A stretch of 28,374 nt of DNA, taken from JBEKLJ01 sp050010255 (GTDB taxonomy: Bacteria > Acidobacteriota > Terriglobia > Bryobacterales > Bryobacteraceae). The stretch is from the NCBI GenBank assembly GCA_050010255.1, contig JBEKLJ010000013.1, forward strand, positions 1-28,374, read 5' to 3'. The notes beneath the pieces are model-generated. The model did not search any database. It had not been told where the DNA came from and saw only the letters and a program-made list of their open reading frames with translations. Positions 1-7,258 of this stretch are shown here, in pieces. Position 1 is the stretch's first letter; every line of letters starts with the position of its first letter. Both the position numbers and the translations under genes were made by a program.

Positions 1-1
1 G

Positions 2-481
2 TGCGCGCAACCGGCCCGGCGGGCGCCCGGCTTCTCCCTCCCGGACGTGAACAACCAGCAGCACGACCTCCAGGACTACCGGGGCAAGATCGTCCTGCTC
101 GAGATCATGCGCACTGATTGTCCGGATTGTGCCCCCTTCGCGAAGCTCCTGGAACAGATCCAGACGCATTACGGCGGCAAGGTCGCCGTGCTCTCGATCA
201 CCAACCCGCCGGACTCGCCGGATATGGTGAGAGCCTTCATCAAGGAGATGAAGATCACCTCCCCGATCCTGTTCGACTGCGGCCAGGCGGCCTTCTCCTA
301 CGTGCGCCCGAGCCCGCTCCACCCCTCGATCAACATCCCCCACCTGTACATCGTTGATGCCAACGGCATCATCCGCGGGGACTTCGAGTTCGACACCGGC
401 ACCCTGGAGATCTTCCGGGGCAGCGGACTTTACAAGGAGCTCGACCGGCTGCTGGCCCCCAAGCCCCCCGCTAAGAAGTGA
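2..481 (+). CDS. TlpA/peroxiredoxin-like thioredoxin-fold protein (5' end outside window)
   Basis: The reading frame is open from base 2, and the residues before the GTG at 47 (APGFSLPDV) are the normal start of the TlpA/AhpC-TSA fold, so the true start lies upstream of the window. The visible part has the fold's landmarks: the DYRGKIVLLE beta strand, a redox-type CPDC motif (cysteines at about 119-121 and 128-130), the cis-proline segment NIPHLYIVDANG and a final helix. The usual WCxxC tryptophan is replaced (TDCPDC). By family knowledge it reduces or oxidises protein thiols or peroxides, probably in the periplasm, but the signal peptide would be outside the window. A foldback repeat begins 9 bases after its stop. 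Confidence 0.8.
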   Translation, partial: CAQPARRAPGFSLPDVNNQQHDLQDYRGKIVLLEIMRTDCPDCAPFAKLLEQIQTHYGGKVAVLSITNPPDSPDMVRAFIKEMKITSPILFDCGQAAFSYVRPSPLHPSINIPHLYIVDANGIIRGDFEFDTGTLEIFRGSGLYKELDRLLAPKPPAKK

Positions 482-489
482 CGTCCGCG

Positions 490-741
490 CTAGCCCGATC
501 TCCTCACACACCTTCGGCTGCGGCTTGCGGGAGGCCGGCATCTTCTCAAGTTGCGCTCGGCGTGAGTCCTCGATCCGTTACGGACCTGCGGGCTCACCCC
601 GTCGCGCGCCTTGAATCTACCGGCCTCGCGCGGCGCCTCGCTTCGTCCGTTACGGACCTGCGGGCTCACCCCGTCGCGCGCCTTGAATCTACCGGCCTCG
701 CGCGGCGCCTCGCTTCGAAGGGTGTGAGAAGATCGGCCTGG
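490..741. repeat. 180-bp foldback element, copy 1, expanded to 252 bp
   Basis: This stretch is the reverse complement of 5458-5637. After removal of one 72-bp internal duplication it is also 180 bp and matches at roughly 95% by eye (about 8 differences). The left end is CTAGCCCGATCTCCTCACAC and the right end GTGTGAGAAGATCGGCCTGG, so the terminal inverted repeats are slightly worn here. The two halves are imperfect inverted repeats of each other, meaning that the whole unit folds on itself. It starts 9 bases after a stop codon. Open frames through it are by-products of high GC. It fills most of the 482-826 gap; 742-826 shows nothing recognisable. Confidence 0.8.
574..717. repeat. Perfect 72-bp tandem duplication inside foldback element copy 1
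   Basis: Bases 574-645 and 646-717 are identical 72-mers beginning TCCGTTACGGACCTG and ending GCGCCTCGCTTCG. The other copy of the element (5458-5637) has this segment once, so the duplication happened in this copy, and recently given the lack of differences. Confidence 0.92.
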
Positions 742-826
742 ACGCGCGCGGCTTCCGGAGAGCCGATTCGGGTCCGGCCCATGCCGCAAGCTAAAGCCGC
801 CCCGGCAAACACCCGATACATGCGCG

Positions 827-2452
827 GTGGGTTCACCTAAGGCGCCGCCGCATCTGGCCGAAGCAACCGATCTGGTTGGCGCCGGCCTGCGCGCCGGCAC
901 GCGCCGCCTGGCGCGCCTCCTCAAGCCCCACTGCGAGGCGCTAGATGCCCGCTTCGCGCGCCTGCTGGGGGCCCGCGGCCTGGACGCACGCCAGATCCGG
1001 GCGCTTACGGCCGTGACTCTGGGCGCGGGCGCCAGGCTGCTGGCGGGCCGGAGGCCGCTAGCCGATTTCTTCGAGCAGGTGGAATACAACGGCCGCCGCC
1101 TGGCCAAGCTGGGCGTCCCGCCGGCGGTCCTTCTGGCCGCGCTGGCCGACTATGACCGGCTGGTGGCGCGCCGGCTGCGCAAGCTGCCTCCCTCCGGCCT
1201 GGCCGAGGCGCGCCGGGTGTCGGGCCAGTTGACGTTCTCCATTGTGCTCACGCTCAGCAATGCCTTCTACGACGTCCGCGAGGGCGAGACCGCCGCCTTC
1301 TTCGCGCTCCATGAGGCTTGGTTGAGCGCGGCCACTCCGGCGGAGCTGCTGGCGCAGTACCTCGCCGTGCTGGCCCGCTTCTGCCGCTCGGACGCCGCCG
1401 CGGGCCTCTTGTGCGGCCGCGGCGGCGAAATCATCGCCACGGCCGGCGCCGCCCCCCTCCCCGCCGGCGCCTCCCCGGCCTTCCTGCGCAGGCCCTCGCT
1501 CCTACGCGCCGGCACTGCGCGCGGGCTGCTGGATCCGTCCTGGCGCGGCCGCTTCGCCTCGGTATGGTCGGTGCCGCTGACCGGCGACTCGATCCGGGGA
1601 GCGATGCAGTTTGCCTTCGTCAAGCACTATCAGTGGCTGCCCCGCGAGCGCCGGCTCCTGGAGGGCGCTGCCGCTCGCTGCGTGACCGTCGCCGAGAAGC
1701 TCCGCCTGGCCGAGGAGCTGGCCGCGCGCGAAGTCCGGATTCGCAAGCTGGCCGCGCATCTGGTCGAGGTCGAGGAAAGGGAGCGGCGGCGCATCAGCCG
1801 TGAGTTGCATGATGAGACCGGGCAGGTGCTGCCCTACCTGCGATTGCACCTGGAAATGCTCGGACGCTCACAGTCGCAGGCGCCGGCGGCTTTGCGGCGG
1901 GGCTTGGCCGAGGCCTGCGAGCTGCTCGGCCGGGCCGTGGTCGAAATCCGCCGCATCCTGGCTGACCTGAGCCCGGTCACCCTGGAGCAGCTCGGCCTGG
2001 CGGCCGCCCTCCGCCAGTTGCTGCGCCGCTTCCGGCAGCACTACCGCCTCTCGGTGCGCTCCGACCTGGGCCACCTCGGCCCGGTCCCCAAGGACATGGC
2101 CATCATCGTCTACCGGCTCGTGCAAGAGTGTTGCAACAACGCTGCCAGACATTCCTCGGCCTCGCACCTAATTGTTTCGCTCAGGAGCGACGATAAACAG
2201 TTGAGAATGCGCGTCGAGGATGACGGGGTAGGCTTCCGTGTCGAAGAGGCGCTCGCCAAGCCGGATCTGTTCGGCTTAACGGGCATGCGCGAACGTGTCG
2301 CGCTGGCCGGCGGCGTCCTGTCCATCCACAGCCGGCCCGGGCGCGGCACACGCATCTCCGTCGTTCTTCCCCTGGCGGCGGCTCGTGCCCAGCGCCTGCG
2401 CGGCGCACCACCTTCGAGGAACTATGCCGAAGATCAAGATCCTGCTGGCTGA
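827..2452 (+). CDS. Cytosolic NarL-family sensor histidine kinase with helical N-terminal and GAF-like domains
   Basis: The 541-residue protein starts at GTG 827, the first start in the frame. No membrane segment is visible. Residues about 15-165 are an all-helical region (FFEQVEYNGRRLAKLG and neighbours) that may be a globin-like sensor without an obvious heme histidine. Residues about 170-300 look GAF-like. A linking helix leads to the HisKA_3 dimerisation domain with the phospho-acceptor His328 in ISRELHDETG. The HATPase domain has the N-box CNNAARHS (Asn437/438), the G1 box VEDDGVGF and the G2 region GLTGMRERV. By family knowledge it autophosphorylates and transfers phosphate to a LuxR-type regulator. 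The partner gene overlaps its end by 29 bases, so the pair is one transcriptional and translational unit. The signal is unknown. Confidence 0.9.
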   Translation: MGSPKAPPHLAEATDLVGAGLRAGTRRLARLLKPHCEALDARFARLLGARGLDARQIRALTAVTLGAGARLLAGRRPLADFFEQVEYNGRRLAKLGVPPAVLLAALADYDRLVARRLRKLPPSGLAEARRVSGQLTFSIVLTLSNAFYDVREGETAAFFALHEAWLSAATPAELLAQYLAVLARFCRSDAAAGLLCGRGGEIIATAGAAPLPAGASPAFLRRPSLLRAGTARGLLDPSWRGRFASVWSVPLTGDSIRGAMQFAFVKHYQWLPRERRLLEGAAARCVTVAEKLRLAEELAAREVRIRKLAAHLVEVEERERRRISRELHDETGQVLPYLRLHLEMLGRSQSQAPAALRRGLAEACELLGRAVVEIRRILADLSPVTLEQLGLAAALRQLLRRFRQHYRLSVRSDLGHLGPVPKDMAIIVYRLVQECCNNAARHSSASHLIVSLRSDDKQLRMRVEDDGVGFRVEEALAKPDLFGLTGMRERVALAGGVLSIHSRPGRGTRISVVLPLAAARAQRLRGAPPSRNYAEDQDPAG

Positions 2453-3089
2453 CGATCACACGCTCTTCCGGCAGGGAGTGAGAAACCTGCTGAACGCTGA
2501 GCCCGACATGGAGGTCATCGCCGAGGTCCCCAACGGCGGCGAGGCCATCGACAAGGCCGCTGAGCTCCGGCCCGATGTCGTGCTGATGGACATCGGCATG
2601 CCCGGCTTCAGCAGCTTTGAGGCGGTGCGGCAGATCAAGAAGACCCGGCCCGAGACCAAGGTCCTGTTCCTGACCATGTACGACGACGAGGACTACCTGG
2701 TCGAGGGCATGGAGGTCGGCGGCAACGGCTATGTGCTCAAGGACTGCCCCGCCGCCCAGCTCCTGGCCGCCATCCGCGATGTCCAGCGCGGCGGCAGCTA
2801 CCTGAGCCCGCGCATGCTCTCCCAGCTCGTGGACGACTTCCGGGCACGCGTGAAATCCAACAACCGGCTCCCCCGATTCGCCACCCTCACCGCCCGCGAA
2901 AAGGAAGTCCTCAAGATGCTTGCCGAGGGCCAGTCGGTTAAGGAGATCGCCAGCACGCTCAACCTCAGCGTCAAGACGGTGGAGGCGCACAAGTTCAACC
3001 TCATGCGCAAGCTCGACATCCACAACAAGGCGCAACTGGTGCAGTACGCCATCCAGAGGAAGATCATCAAACTCCCCATGCTCGCGTAG
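2424..3089 (+). CDS. NarL/FixJ-type response regulator
   Basis: Start ATG 2424 is chosen because the protein then begins MPKIKILLADDH, the standard receiver start, and GAGGA lies just upstream; the frame is open further upstream but without homology. It has 221 residues. The receiver domain (1-120) has acidic residues D10/D11, phospho-acceptor D56 in VVLMDIGMP, T84 and K106. The LuxR helix-turn-helix (about 150-215) reads LTAREKEVLKMLAEG, then VKEIASTLNLSVKTVEAHK. It is the cognate regulator of the kinase it overlaps. Phosphorylation by family knowledge promotes DNA binding and transcription control. Targets are not evident from the sequence. Confidence 0.95.
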   Translation: MPKIKILLADDHTLFRQGVRNLLNAEPDMEVIAEVPNGGEAIDKAAELRPDVVLMDIGMPGFSSFEAVRQIKKTRPETKVLFLTMYDDEDYLVEGMEVGGNGYVLKDCPAAQLLAAIRDVQRGGSYLSPRMLSQLVDDFRARVKSNNRLPRFATLTAREKEVLKMLAEGQSVKEIASTLNLSVKTVEAHKFNLMRKLDIHNKAQLVQYAIQRKIIKLPMLA

Positions 3090-3111
3090 GACTTCGGGCG
3101 CGCGCGCCTTC

Positions 3112-3134
3112 CGGGCCGCACGCCCGCTCTTTTC
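3112..3134 (+). terminator. Possible weak intrinsic terminator after the two-component operon
   Basis: CGGGC (3112-3116) and GCCCG (3122-3126) can form a five-pair stem with a five-base loop, followed by CTCTTTTCCC. It lies 22 bases after the regulator stop. The stem is short and the T run only four, so the call is tentative. Confidence 0.3.
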
Positions 3135-3184
3135 CCGGCCCAACTCCCTTCCCCACCCGCTCCCGCCCGCGTCGGCTAGCGCCC

Positions 3185-3271
3185 GTGAAAGAATTCGGGG
3201 ACACTCCGGGCTGGTTGCGGCAACTCCTTCACTCTTGGCGGCATGCAGGCGTGTCCCCAGAATTCTTTCAC
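3185..3271. repeat. REP-like inverted repeat (hairpin element A)
   Basis: GTGAAAGAATTCGGGGACAC (3185-3204) is matched by its inverse at 3251-3271, with one extra base, around a 46-base centre. Arms of 20 bases in a spacer, with a GGGGACAC core, resemble REP/BIME sequences moved in trans by TnpA-REP (RAYT) transposases. No such transposase is in the window. The rest of the 3090-3454 gap holds one copy of a 27-bp repeat and no gene. Confidence 0.7.
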
Positions 3272-3324
3272 AGGCGCGGAACGGAGCGCTCACCCCTCGA
3301 CCACCGTCCCGCCTCTGCCCCCCA

Positions 3325-3351
3325 AGCCGCCATGCCGCGCGGTTAGCAGCG
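3325..3351. repeat. Short dispersed GC-rich repeat, copy 1
   Basis: The 3324-3347 stretch, core TGCCGCGCGGTTAGC, recurs at 5923-5946 with two differences and again, more diverged, at 5955-5977. All copies lie in spacers upstream of genes. Function unknown; GC-rich composition raises the chance of coincidence. Confidence 0.4.
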
Positions 3352-3454
3352 CGCAACGCGCGCCTGCGCCGCTTGCCAAGCGCCTCTCTTTCGGCTCACA
3401 ATACCCGAATCGGGCGGTTGGGCCGTGCTTGGCCGTGGCCGCCGGCCCAGCGCC

Positions 3455-5461
3455 ATGGCCAAACGGACACTGCTCTACGCTTCCACGATATTCCTGAACG
3501 CCTTCCTGCTTTTCGCGGTCCAGCCGATGATCGCCAAATCGATTCTGCCCTGGTTCGGGGGCACGGCCGGCGTCTGGATCACCTGCGTGATGTTCTTCCA
3601 GCTCACGCTGCTGCTCGGCTACGTTTATGCGGACCGGCTGACGGCCCGTTTTTCCGCGCGAACGCAGGCCGTGGTGCACGTGACTCTGCTCGGCGCCAGC
3701 GTCCTCGCGCTGCCGCTTGTGAGCGCCCCGGCCTGGAAGCCCGCTGCCGGGCGCGACCCCGCGCTGGACATCGTCCTGATTCTGGCCACGTCGGTCGGAC
3801 TGCCGTACTTCGTTCTAGCCTCCGCCAGCCCGCTGCTGCAGTTCTGGTATGCGCGCGCCAGTGGGGTGAGCATGCCCTACCGCCTGTACGCGATCTCGAA
3901 CCTCGGCTCGATGCTGGCCCTGCTCAGCTATCCCGTGCTGATCGAGACCGCGGCGGGGACGCGCCTGCAGTTGGCCGGCTGGGCTTGGGTCTATGCCGCG
4001 TGCGCCGCGCTGTGCGCGGCCACCGCGCTCGTCAGTGTTTCCGAGCGGGGCCAGCTCTCGCGGCCGGCGGTTCCCGCGGCCCAGGAGCCTCAGAGCGCCC
4101 CGCCAGTGCGCGACCCAGTGCTGTGGTTCCTGCTCGCGGCCGCCGGAGCCTCGCTCTTGCTCGCAACCACGAATCATCTGACCCACAGCCTTCCCTCCAT
4201 TCCTTTCCTTTGGATCCTGCCGCTGAGCTTGTACCTGCTGAGCTTCGTGATTACCTTTGACCGGCCGGGCTGGTACCGCCCGGGCCGCTACCGGCTGCCG
4301 GTGGCGGTCGTTCTCGTGGGGATGGGTTACGCGGTGGTAAGGACCGGCCCGAACCCGCGGCTCATGCTGATCGTCCCGCTCTTGTCGGGCGGCCTGTTTC
4401 TAGCGTGCTTGTTCTGCCACGGCGAGCTGGTCCGGCTGAAACCGCACCCGCGCTTCTTGACCCGCTTCTATCTGATGATTTCCGCGGGCGGGGCGGCGGG
4501 AGGCATCTTTGTGAGCCTGCTGGCGCCGCGCCTCTTCAGCGGCTATGTCGAGTTTCCGATCACCCTTACGGTCTGCGCCTTGCTCGCCCTCTACCTGACT
4601 TTTGCGCTTTCCTGGCGCGCCCAACTGCTCTGGGTCGCCGTGACGATGTACCTGGCGCTGTGCATCCTCGGCTCTGTGCAACGGCACCCTGGGGAACTCC
4701 TCCGGACGCGCAACTTCTACGGACTCCTGGAGGTGCGATACGTGACCGACGGGCCGCAGCCCTACCGCGTTTTGCGCGACGGCGGCATTGTCCACGGCAT
4801 CCAAATGGCCGGCGAGGGGCGGTCGCGCCGGCCGACGGCCTATTACGGGACGGCTTCGGGGATCGGCGCCGCCATCGCCAGCCGGCGTCCCGGGCCGCTG
4901 CGCATCGGCCTCGTTGGTCTCGGCGCCGGCACGCTGACCGCCTATGGGCAACCGGGCGACTATTTCCGGTTCTATGAAATCAACCCGCAGGTGCTGGAGG
5001 TGGCGGGTTCGCTGTTCCGCTTCCTGCGAGAATCCCCGGCCAAGGTGGATGTCCTCATCGGCGACGGACGCCTGTTGCTGGAGCGCGACCCGCCGCAGGC
5101 CTTTGACATCCTGGCCGTGGATGCCTTCTCGGGCGACGCCATCCCGGTGCACCTTCTGACTCGCGAGGCGCTCGCCGTCTATGCCCGCCACCTCAAGCCG
5201 GACGGCCTGCTGGCGCTGCACATCACGAACACTTACTTGGACCTCCGCCACGTGGCCGGCCGGCTCGCCCAGGCCGCTGGCTGGGACGCTGTGCTGATTG
5301 AGGATCAGGGCGACAAGAGCCAGTTGACGTTTTGGTCCCTGTGGGTGCTGGCGGGCCGCGGCGCCGCGCTCAAGCCGCTCCAGCGCGGCCAACGCCTGGT
5401 CTCGGCGCCAGGCGACCTCTGGACCGACGATTACAGCAACCTCTACCGAACCCTGCGCTAG
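3455..5461 (+). CDS. Membrane-fused spermidine-synthase-like protein
   Basis: ATG 3455 is preferred over GTG 3425 because the protein then begins MAKRTLLYASTIFLNAFLLF, a natural first membrane helix. The 668-residue protein has about a dozen hydrophobic segments in residues 1-415, then a soluble SAM/polyamine-synthase-like fold. The Rossmann motif is GLVGLGAGTLTAYG. It is followed by YEINPQV, IGDGRLLL and the catalytic-region motif VDAFSGDAIPVHLLT. Such fused proteins are common in environmental bacteria and annotated as spermidine synthase, but their substrate has rarely been tested. True polyamine synthesis is unproven here, since no speD or speA neighbour is present. The gene ends inside the first bases of a foldback element. 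Confidence 0.85.
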   Translation: MAKRTLLYASTIFLNAFLLFAVQPMIAKSILPWFGGTAGVWITCVMFFQLTLLLGYVYADRLTARFSARTQAVVHVTLLGASVLALPLVSAPAWKPAAGRDPALDIVLILATSVGLPYFVLASASPLLQFWYARASGVSMPYRLYAISNLGSMLALLSYPVLIETAAGTRLQLAGWAWVYAACAALCAATALVSVSERGQLSRPAVPAAQEPQSAPPVRDPVLWFLLAAAGASLLLATTNHLTHSLPSIPFLWILPLSLYLLSFVITFDRPGWYRPGRYRLPVAVVLVGMGYAVVRTGPNPRLMLIVPLLSGGLFLACLFCHGELVRLKPHPRFLTRFYLMISAGGAAGGIFVSLLAPRLFSGYVEFPITLTVCALLALYLTFALSWRAQLLWVAVTMYLALCILGSVQRHPGELLRTRNFYGLLEVRYVTDGPQPYRVLRDGGIVHGIQMAGEGRSRRPTAYYGTASGIGAAIASRRPGPLRIGLVGLGAGTLTAYGQPGDYFRFYEINPQVLEVAGSLFRFLRESPAKVDVLIGDGRLLLERDPPQAFDILAVDAFSGDAIPVHLLTREALAVYARHLKPDGLLALHITNTYLDLRHVAGRLAQAAGWDAVLIEDQGDKSQLTFWSLWVLAGRGAALKPLQRGQRLVSAPGDLWTDDYSNLYRTLR

Positions 5462-5637
5462 CCCGATCTTCTCACACCGTTCGAAGCGAGGCGCCGCGCG
5501 AGGCCGGTAGATTCAAGGCGCGCGACGGGGTGAGCCCACAGGTCCGTTACGGATCGAGGACTCACCCCGAGCGCAACTTGAGAAGATGCCGGCCTCCCGC
5601 AAGCCGCAGCCGAAGGGGTGTGAGAAGATCGGGCTAG
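5458..5637. repeat. 180-bp foldback element, copy 2 (intact termini)
   Basis: The unit is bounded by perfect 20-bp inverted ends, CTAGCCCGATCTTCTCACAC (5458-5477) and its complement at 5618-5637. The halves pair along most of their length: GAGGCCGGTAGATTCAAGG matches the inverse of the right half near 5567-5600, and CGGGGTGAG pairs with CTCACCCCG around a centre at TCCGTTACGGA. It is inverted relative to the copy at 490-741. Its left CTAG overlaps the stop codon of the preceding gene. It encodes no plausible protein, so it looks like a MITE or large REP-type palindrome. Confidence 0.85.
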
Positions 5638-5923
5638 CCCGGACTGCTCAACCTGGCCGTAGCGCGGCGCCACGAGAAGGCTGCAAAAGCATCAAGCGAC
5701 GCCACCAGGCGTGCTCCCGCGGTTATCGCCCAACCACCTGCTCCCGCATGCTACTCGGTCAACGACGTCCGCCCCCTAACAGAGCCGCGACTGGCAAGGA
5801 GCGGCTGCCTGACCCTCGCGGCACGCCCCTAGCCCCCGAAGCGCGCGCTCTCGAGCGTGCCGCGTCGGCACTCCTACCGATGCATGGCGCCCCTAGTTGG
5901 CACCGCCCTGCCACTGCGGCGCA
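5638..5923. other. Spacer without recognisable gene
   Basis: About 290 bases with no credible coding sequence. The one structure seen is a 9-bp inverted repeat, GCGGCACGC (5818-5826) and GCGTGCCGC (5855-5863), around a 28-base centre. Open frames here have no domain-like composition and may be decayed sequence. Confidence 0.5.
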
Positions 5924-5981
5924 AGCCGCGCTGCCGCGCGGTTAGCGCCGGCGGAGCCGCCCTGCCGCGCGCTCAGCGCCG
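5924..5981. repeat. Tandem pair of a 27-bp GC-rich repeat
   Basis: Bases 5924-5950 and 5955-5981 are two 27-mers with three differences, period 31. The first also matches the copy at 3325-3351. They sit 16 bases before the start of the next gene, so they could lie in its leader or promoter. Confidence 0.5.
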
Positions 5982-5996
5982 AATTCGTTCTAAGCT

Positions 5997-6554
5997 ATGG
6001 AAACAATGCTACGAGTTGGGGTGTTCGTTGCCGCATCGGCAGGCATCGTCCTGCTGTCGTGGAGGTCTCTGCGCGCTCCGCGCTCCCATGGCTTCTACCG
6101 GTTCTTTGCATTTGAGGCTCTCTTGGCGCTAATCCTGTTGAACAGCCCACATTGGTTTCGCGAGCCGCTCTCGGGGCGCCAAATTGTCTCCTGGTTGCTG
6201 CTGGCCGCTTCGCTCGGGCTGGCGATTGAGGCCTTTCGGCTGTTTTACAAGATCGGCCGGCCCGCGCGCCACGAGACGCGTGGCGCCAACCTCGGTGTTG
6301 AGAACACGACCACCCTGGTCACCGTTGGCGCCTACCGCTTCATCCGCCATCCGATGTATGGCTCCTTGTTGGCGCTGGGGTGGGGCGCGTGTCTCAAGCA
6401 TCCATCGGTGCCGAGCGTCGGCCTGGCCCTGGCGGCATCCGGTTTCCTCCTGGCTACGGCGCTTGCCGAGGAACGCGAAAACCTCGCGCAGTTCGGCGCA
6501 GCTTACGCAGCTTACATGAGAACCACGCGGCGGTTCATCCCGTTCCTGTTCTGA
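5997..6554 (+). CDS. Isoprenylcysteine carboxyl methyltransferase-like membrane protein
   Basis: The 185-residue protein has hydrophobic segments at about 8-21, 38-50, 62-80, 120-132 and 140-157. It carries the signature of the ICMT/PEMT/NnrU-like methyltransferase superfamily: GAYRFIRHPMYGS (111-123) and, near the C-terminus, AEERENLAQFGAAYAAYMRTT followed by the basic RRFIP. By family knowledge these residues bind SAM and the enzyme methylates a small lipid-like or isoprenoid substrate in the membrane. The substrate cannot be read from sequence. The following VOC gene starts 18 bases after its stop, so the two are probably cotranscribed. Confidence 0.8.
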   Translation: METMLRVGVFVAASAGIVLLSWRSLRAPRSHGFYRFFAFEALLALILLNSPHWFREPLSGRQIVSWLLLAASLGLAIEAFRLFYKIGRPARHETRGANLGVENTTTLVTVGAYRFIRHPMYGSLLALGWGACLKHPSVPSVGLALAASGFLLATALAEERENLAQFGAAYAAYMRTTRRFIPFLF

Positions 6555-6572
6555 TACAACTGTGGAGCTGAC

Positions 6573-6998
6573 ATGGCTGACCAACAACCTGTAACACCGG
6601 CGCAGCCGGCCACCCGGATTCGCAAGGATCACGAACCGCCTACGGCGATCTCGGCCTGGGGCTGGCGATATCACCACCTCGGCGTCCCCACCGATACGCC
6701 GCGGCCCGGCGAGTGTTACCTAGAGCAGTTCAAGATGTACGTGTGCGGCTTCGGGACCAGTCCTTACGGAATCGAGTGGATGCGCTTCGAGCCCGATAGC
6801 CCCGTCTCCGCACTCATCCGATCCGTGCCCCACATTGCGTTTGAAGTGAACGATCTCGAAGCCGCCCTGGCAGGAAAGGAGATCTTGTCCCCACCGAGTT
6901 CCCCTTGCGACGGCGTCCGGGTGGCGATGATCCTTGACAACGGCGCTCCGGTCGAGCTGCTTGAGTTCCGCAGTGATTTGAAGTCCTCAGTCAAGTGA
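6573..6998 (+). CDS. VOC (glyoxalase/bleomycin-resistance fold) protein
   Basis: The 141-residue protein has one pair of the beta-alpha-beta-beta-beta modules of the vicinal oxygen chelate fold: YHHLGVPTD at 33-41, YGIEWMRFEPD at 65-75, VPHIAFEVNDLEAAL at 85-99 and NGAPVELLEF at 123-132. The positions that usually bind the metal (His34 or 35, Glu68, His87, Glu128 or 131) are filled, so a divalent-metal site is plausible. An N-terminal tail of about 30 residues precedes the fold. The reaction is unknown; family members include glyoxalases, dioxygenases and epimerases. It lies close behind the methyltransferase-like gene. Confidence 0.75.
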   Translation: MADQQPVTPAQPATRIRKDHEPPTAISAWGWRYHHLGVPTDTPRPGECYLEQFKMYVCGFGTSPYGIEWMRFEPDSPVSALIRSVPHIAFEVNDLEAALAGKEILSPPSSPCDGVRVAMILDNGAPVELLEFRSDLKSSVK

Positions 6999-7229
6999 CC
7001 CTGGCCTAACGCGCGGGTCGAGCCGACTGACCCTGGGCGTGGGTCCCCGCACGGGCCAACTTGCGAAGCGCCGTGCTGGACCCAGTCCGCGGGTGTTGCG
7101 AGCGCGGCCGAGGCCGGGGCAAGACGCACTCTTCACGAGAACTGGAAAACGGCGCACGTCAGGCTCACTCCTCTGCGTTGCCTAGCCCTCATTTCTCACC
7201 AACAACCTTCTGCGGTCCCCTCGTCGTGC

Positions 7230-7249
7230 CTCACCACGGTCGTGGTGAG
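7230..7249. terminator. Strong hairpin between convergent genes
   Basis: CTCACCACG (7230-7238) and CGTGGTGAG (7241-7249) form a perfect inverted repeat with a two-base centre. It lies 9 bases past the stop of the minus-strand sigma gene and between two convergent genes, the usual place for a terminator. There is no T run after it on either strand (AAAA follows on the plus strand), so it is not a canonical intrinsic terminator. The remainder of 6999-7258 shows no gene. Confidence 0.45.
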
Positions 7250-7258
7250 AAAAGCGGC

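Noticed and set aside
478..840. An open frame through the first foldback element with a repeated SVTDLRAHPVARL segment, and matching frames at 5332-5673
   Set aside because: Both strands of the element stay open and the peptide repeats arise from the DNA duplication; the element is palindromic and lies outside genes.
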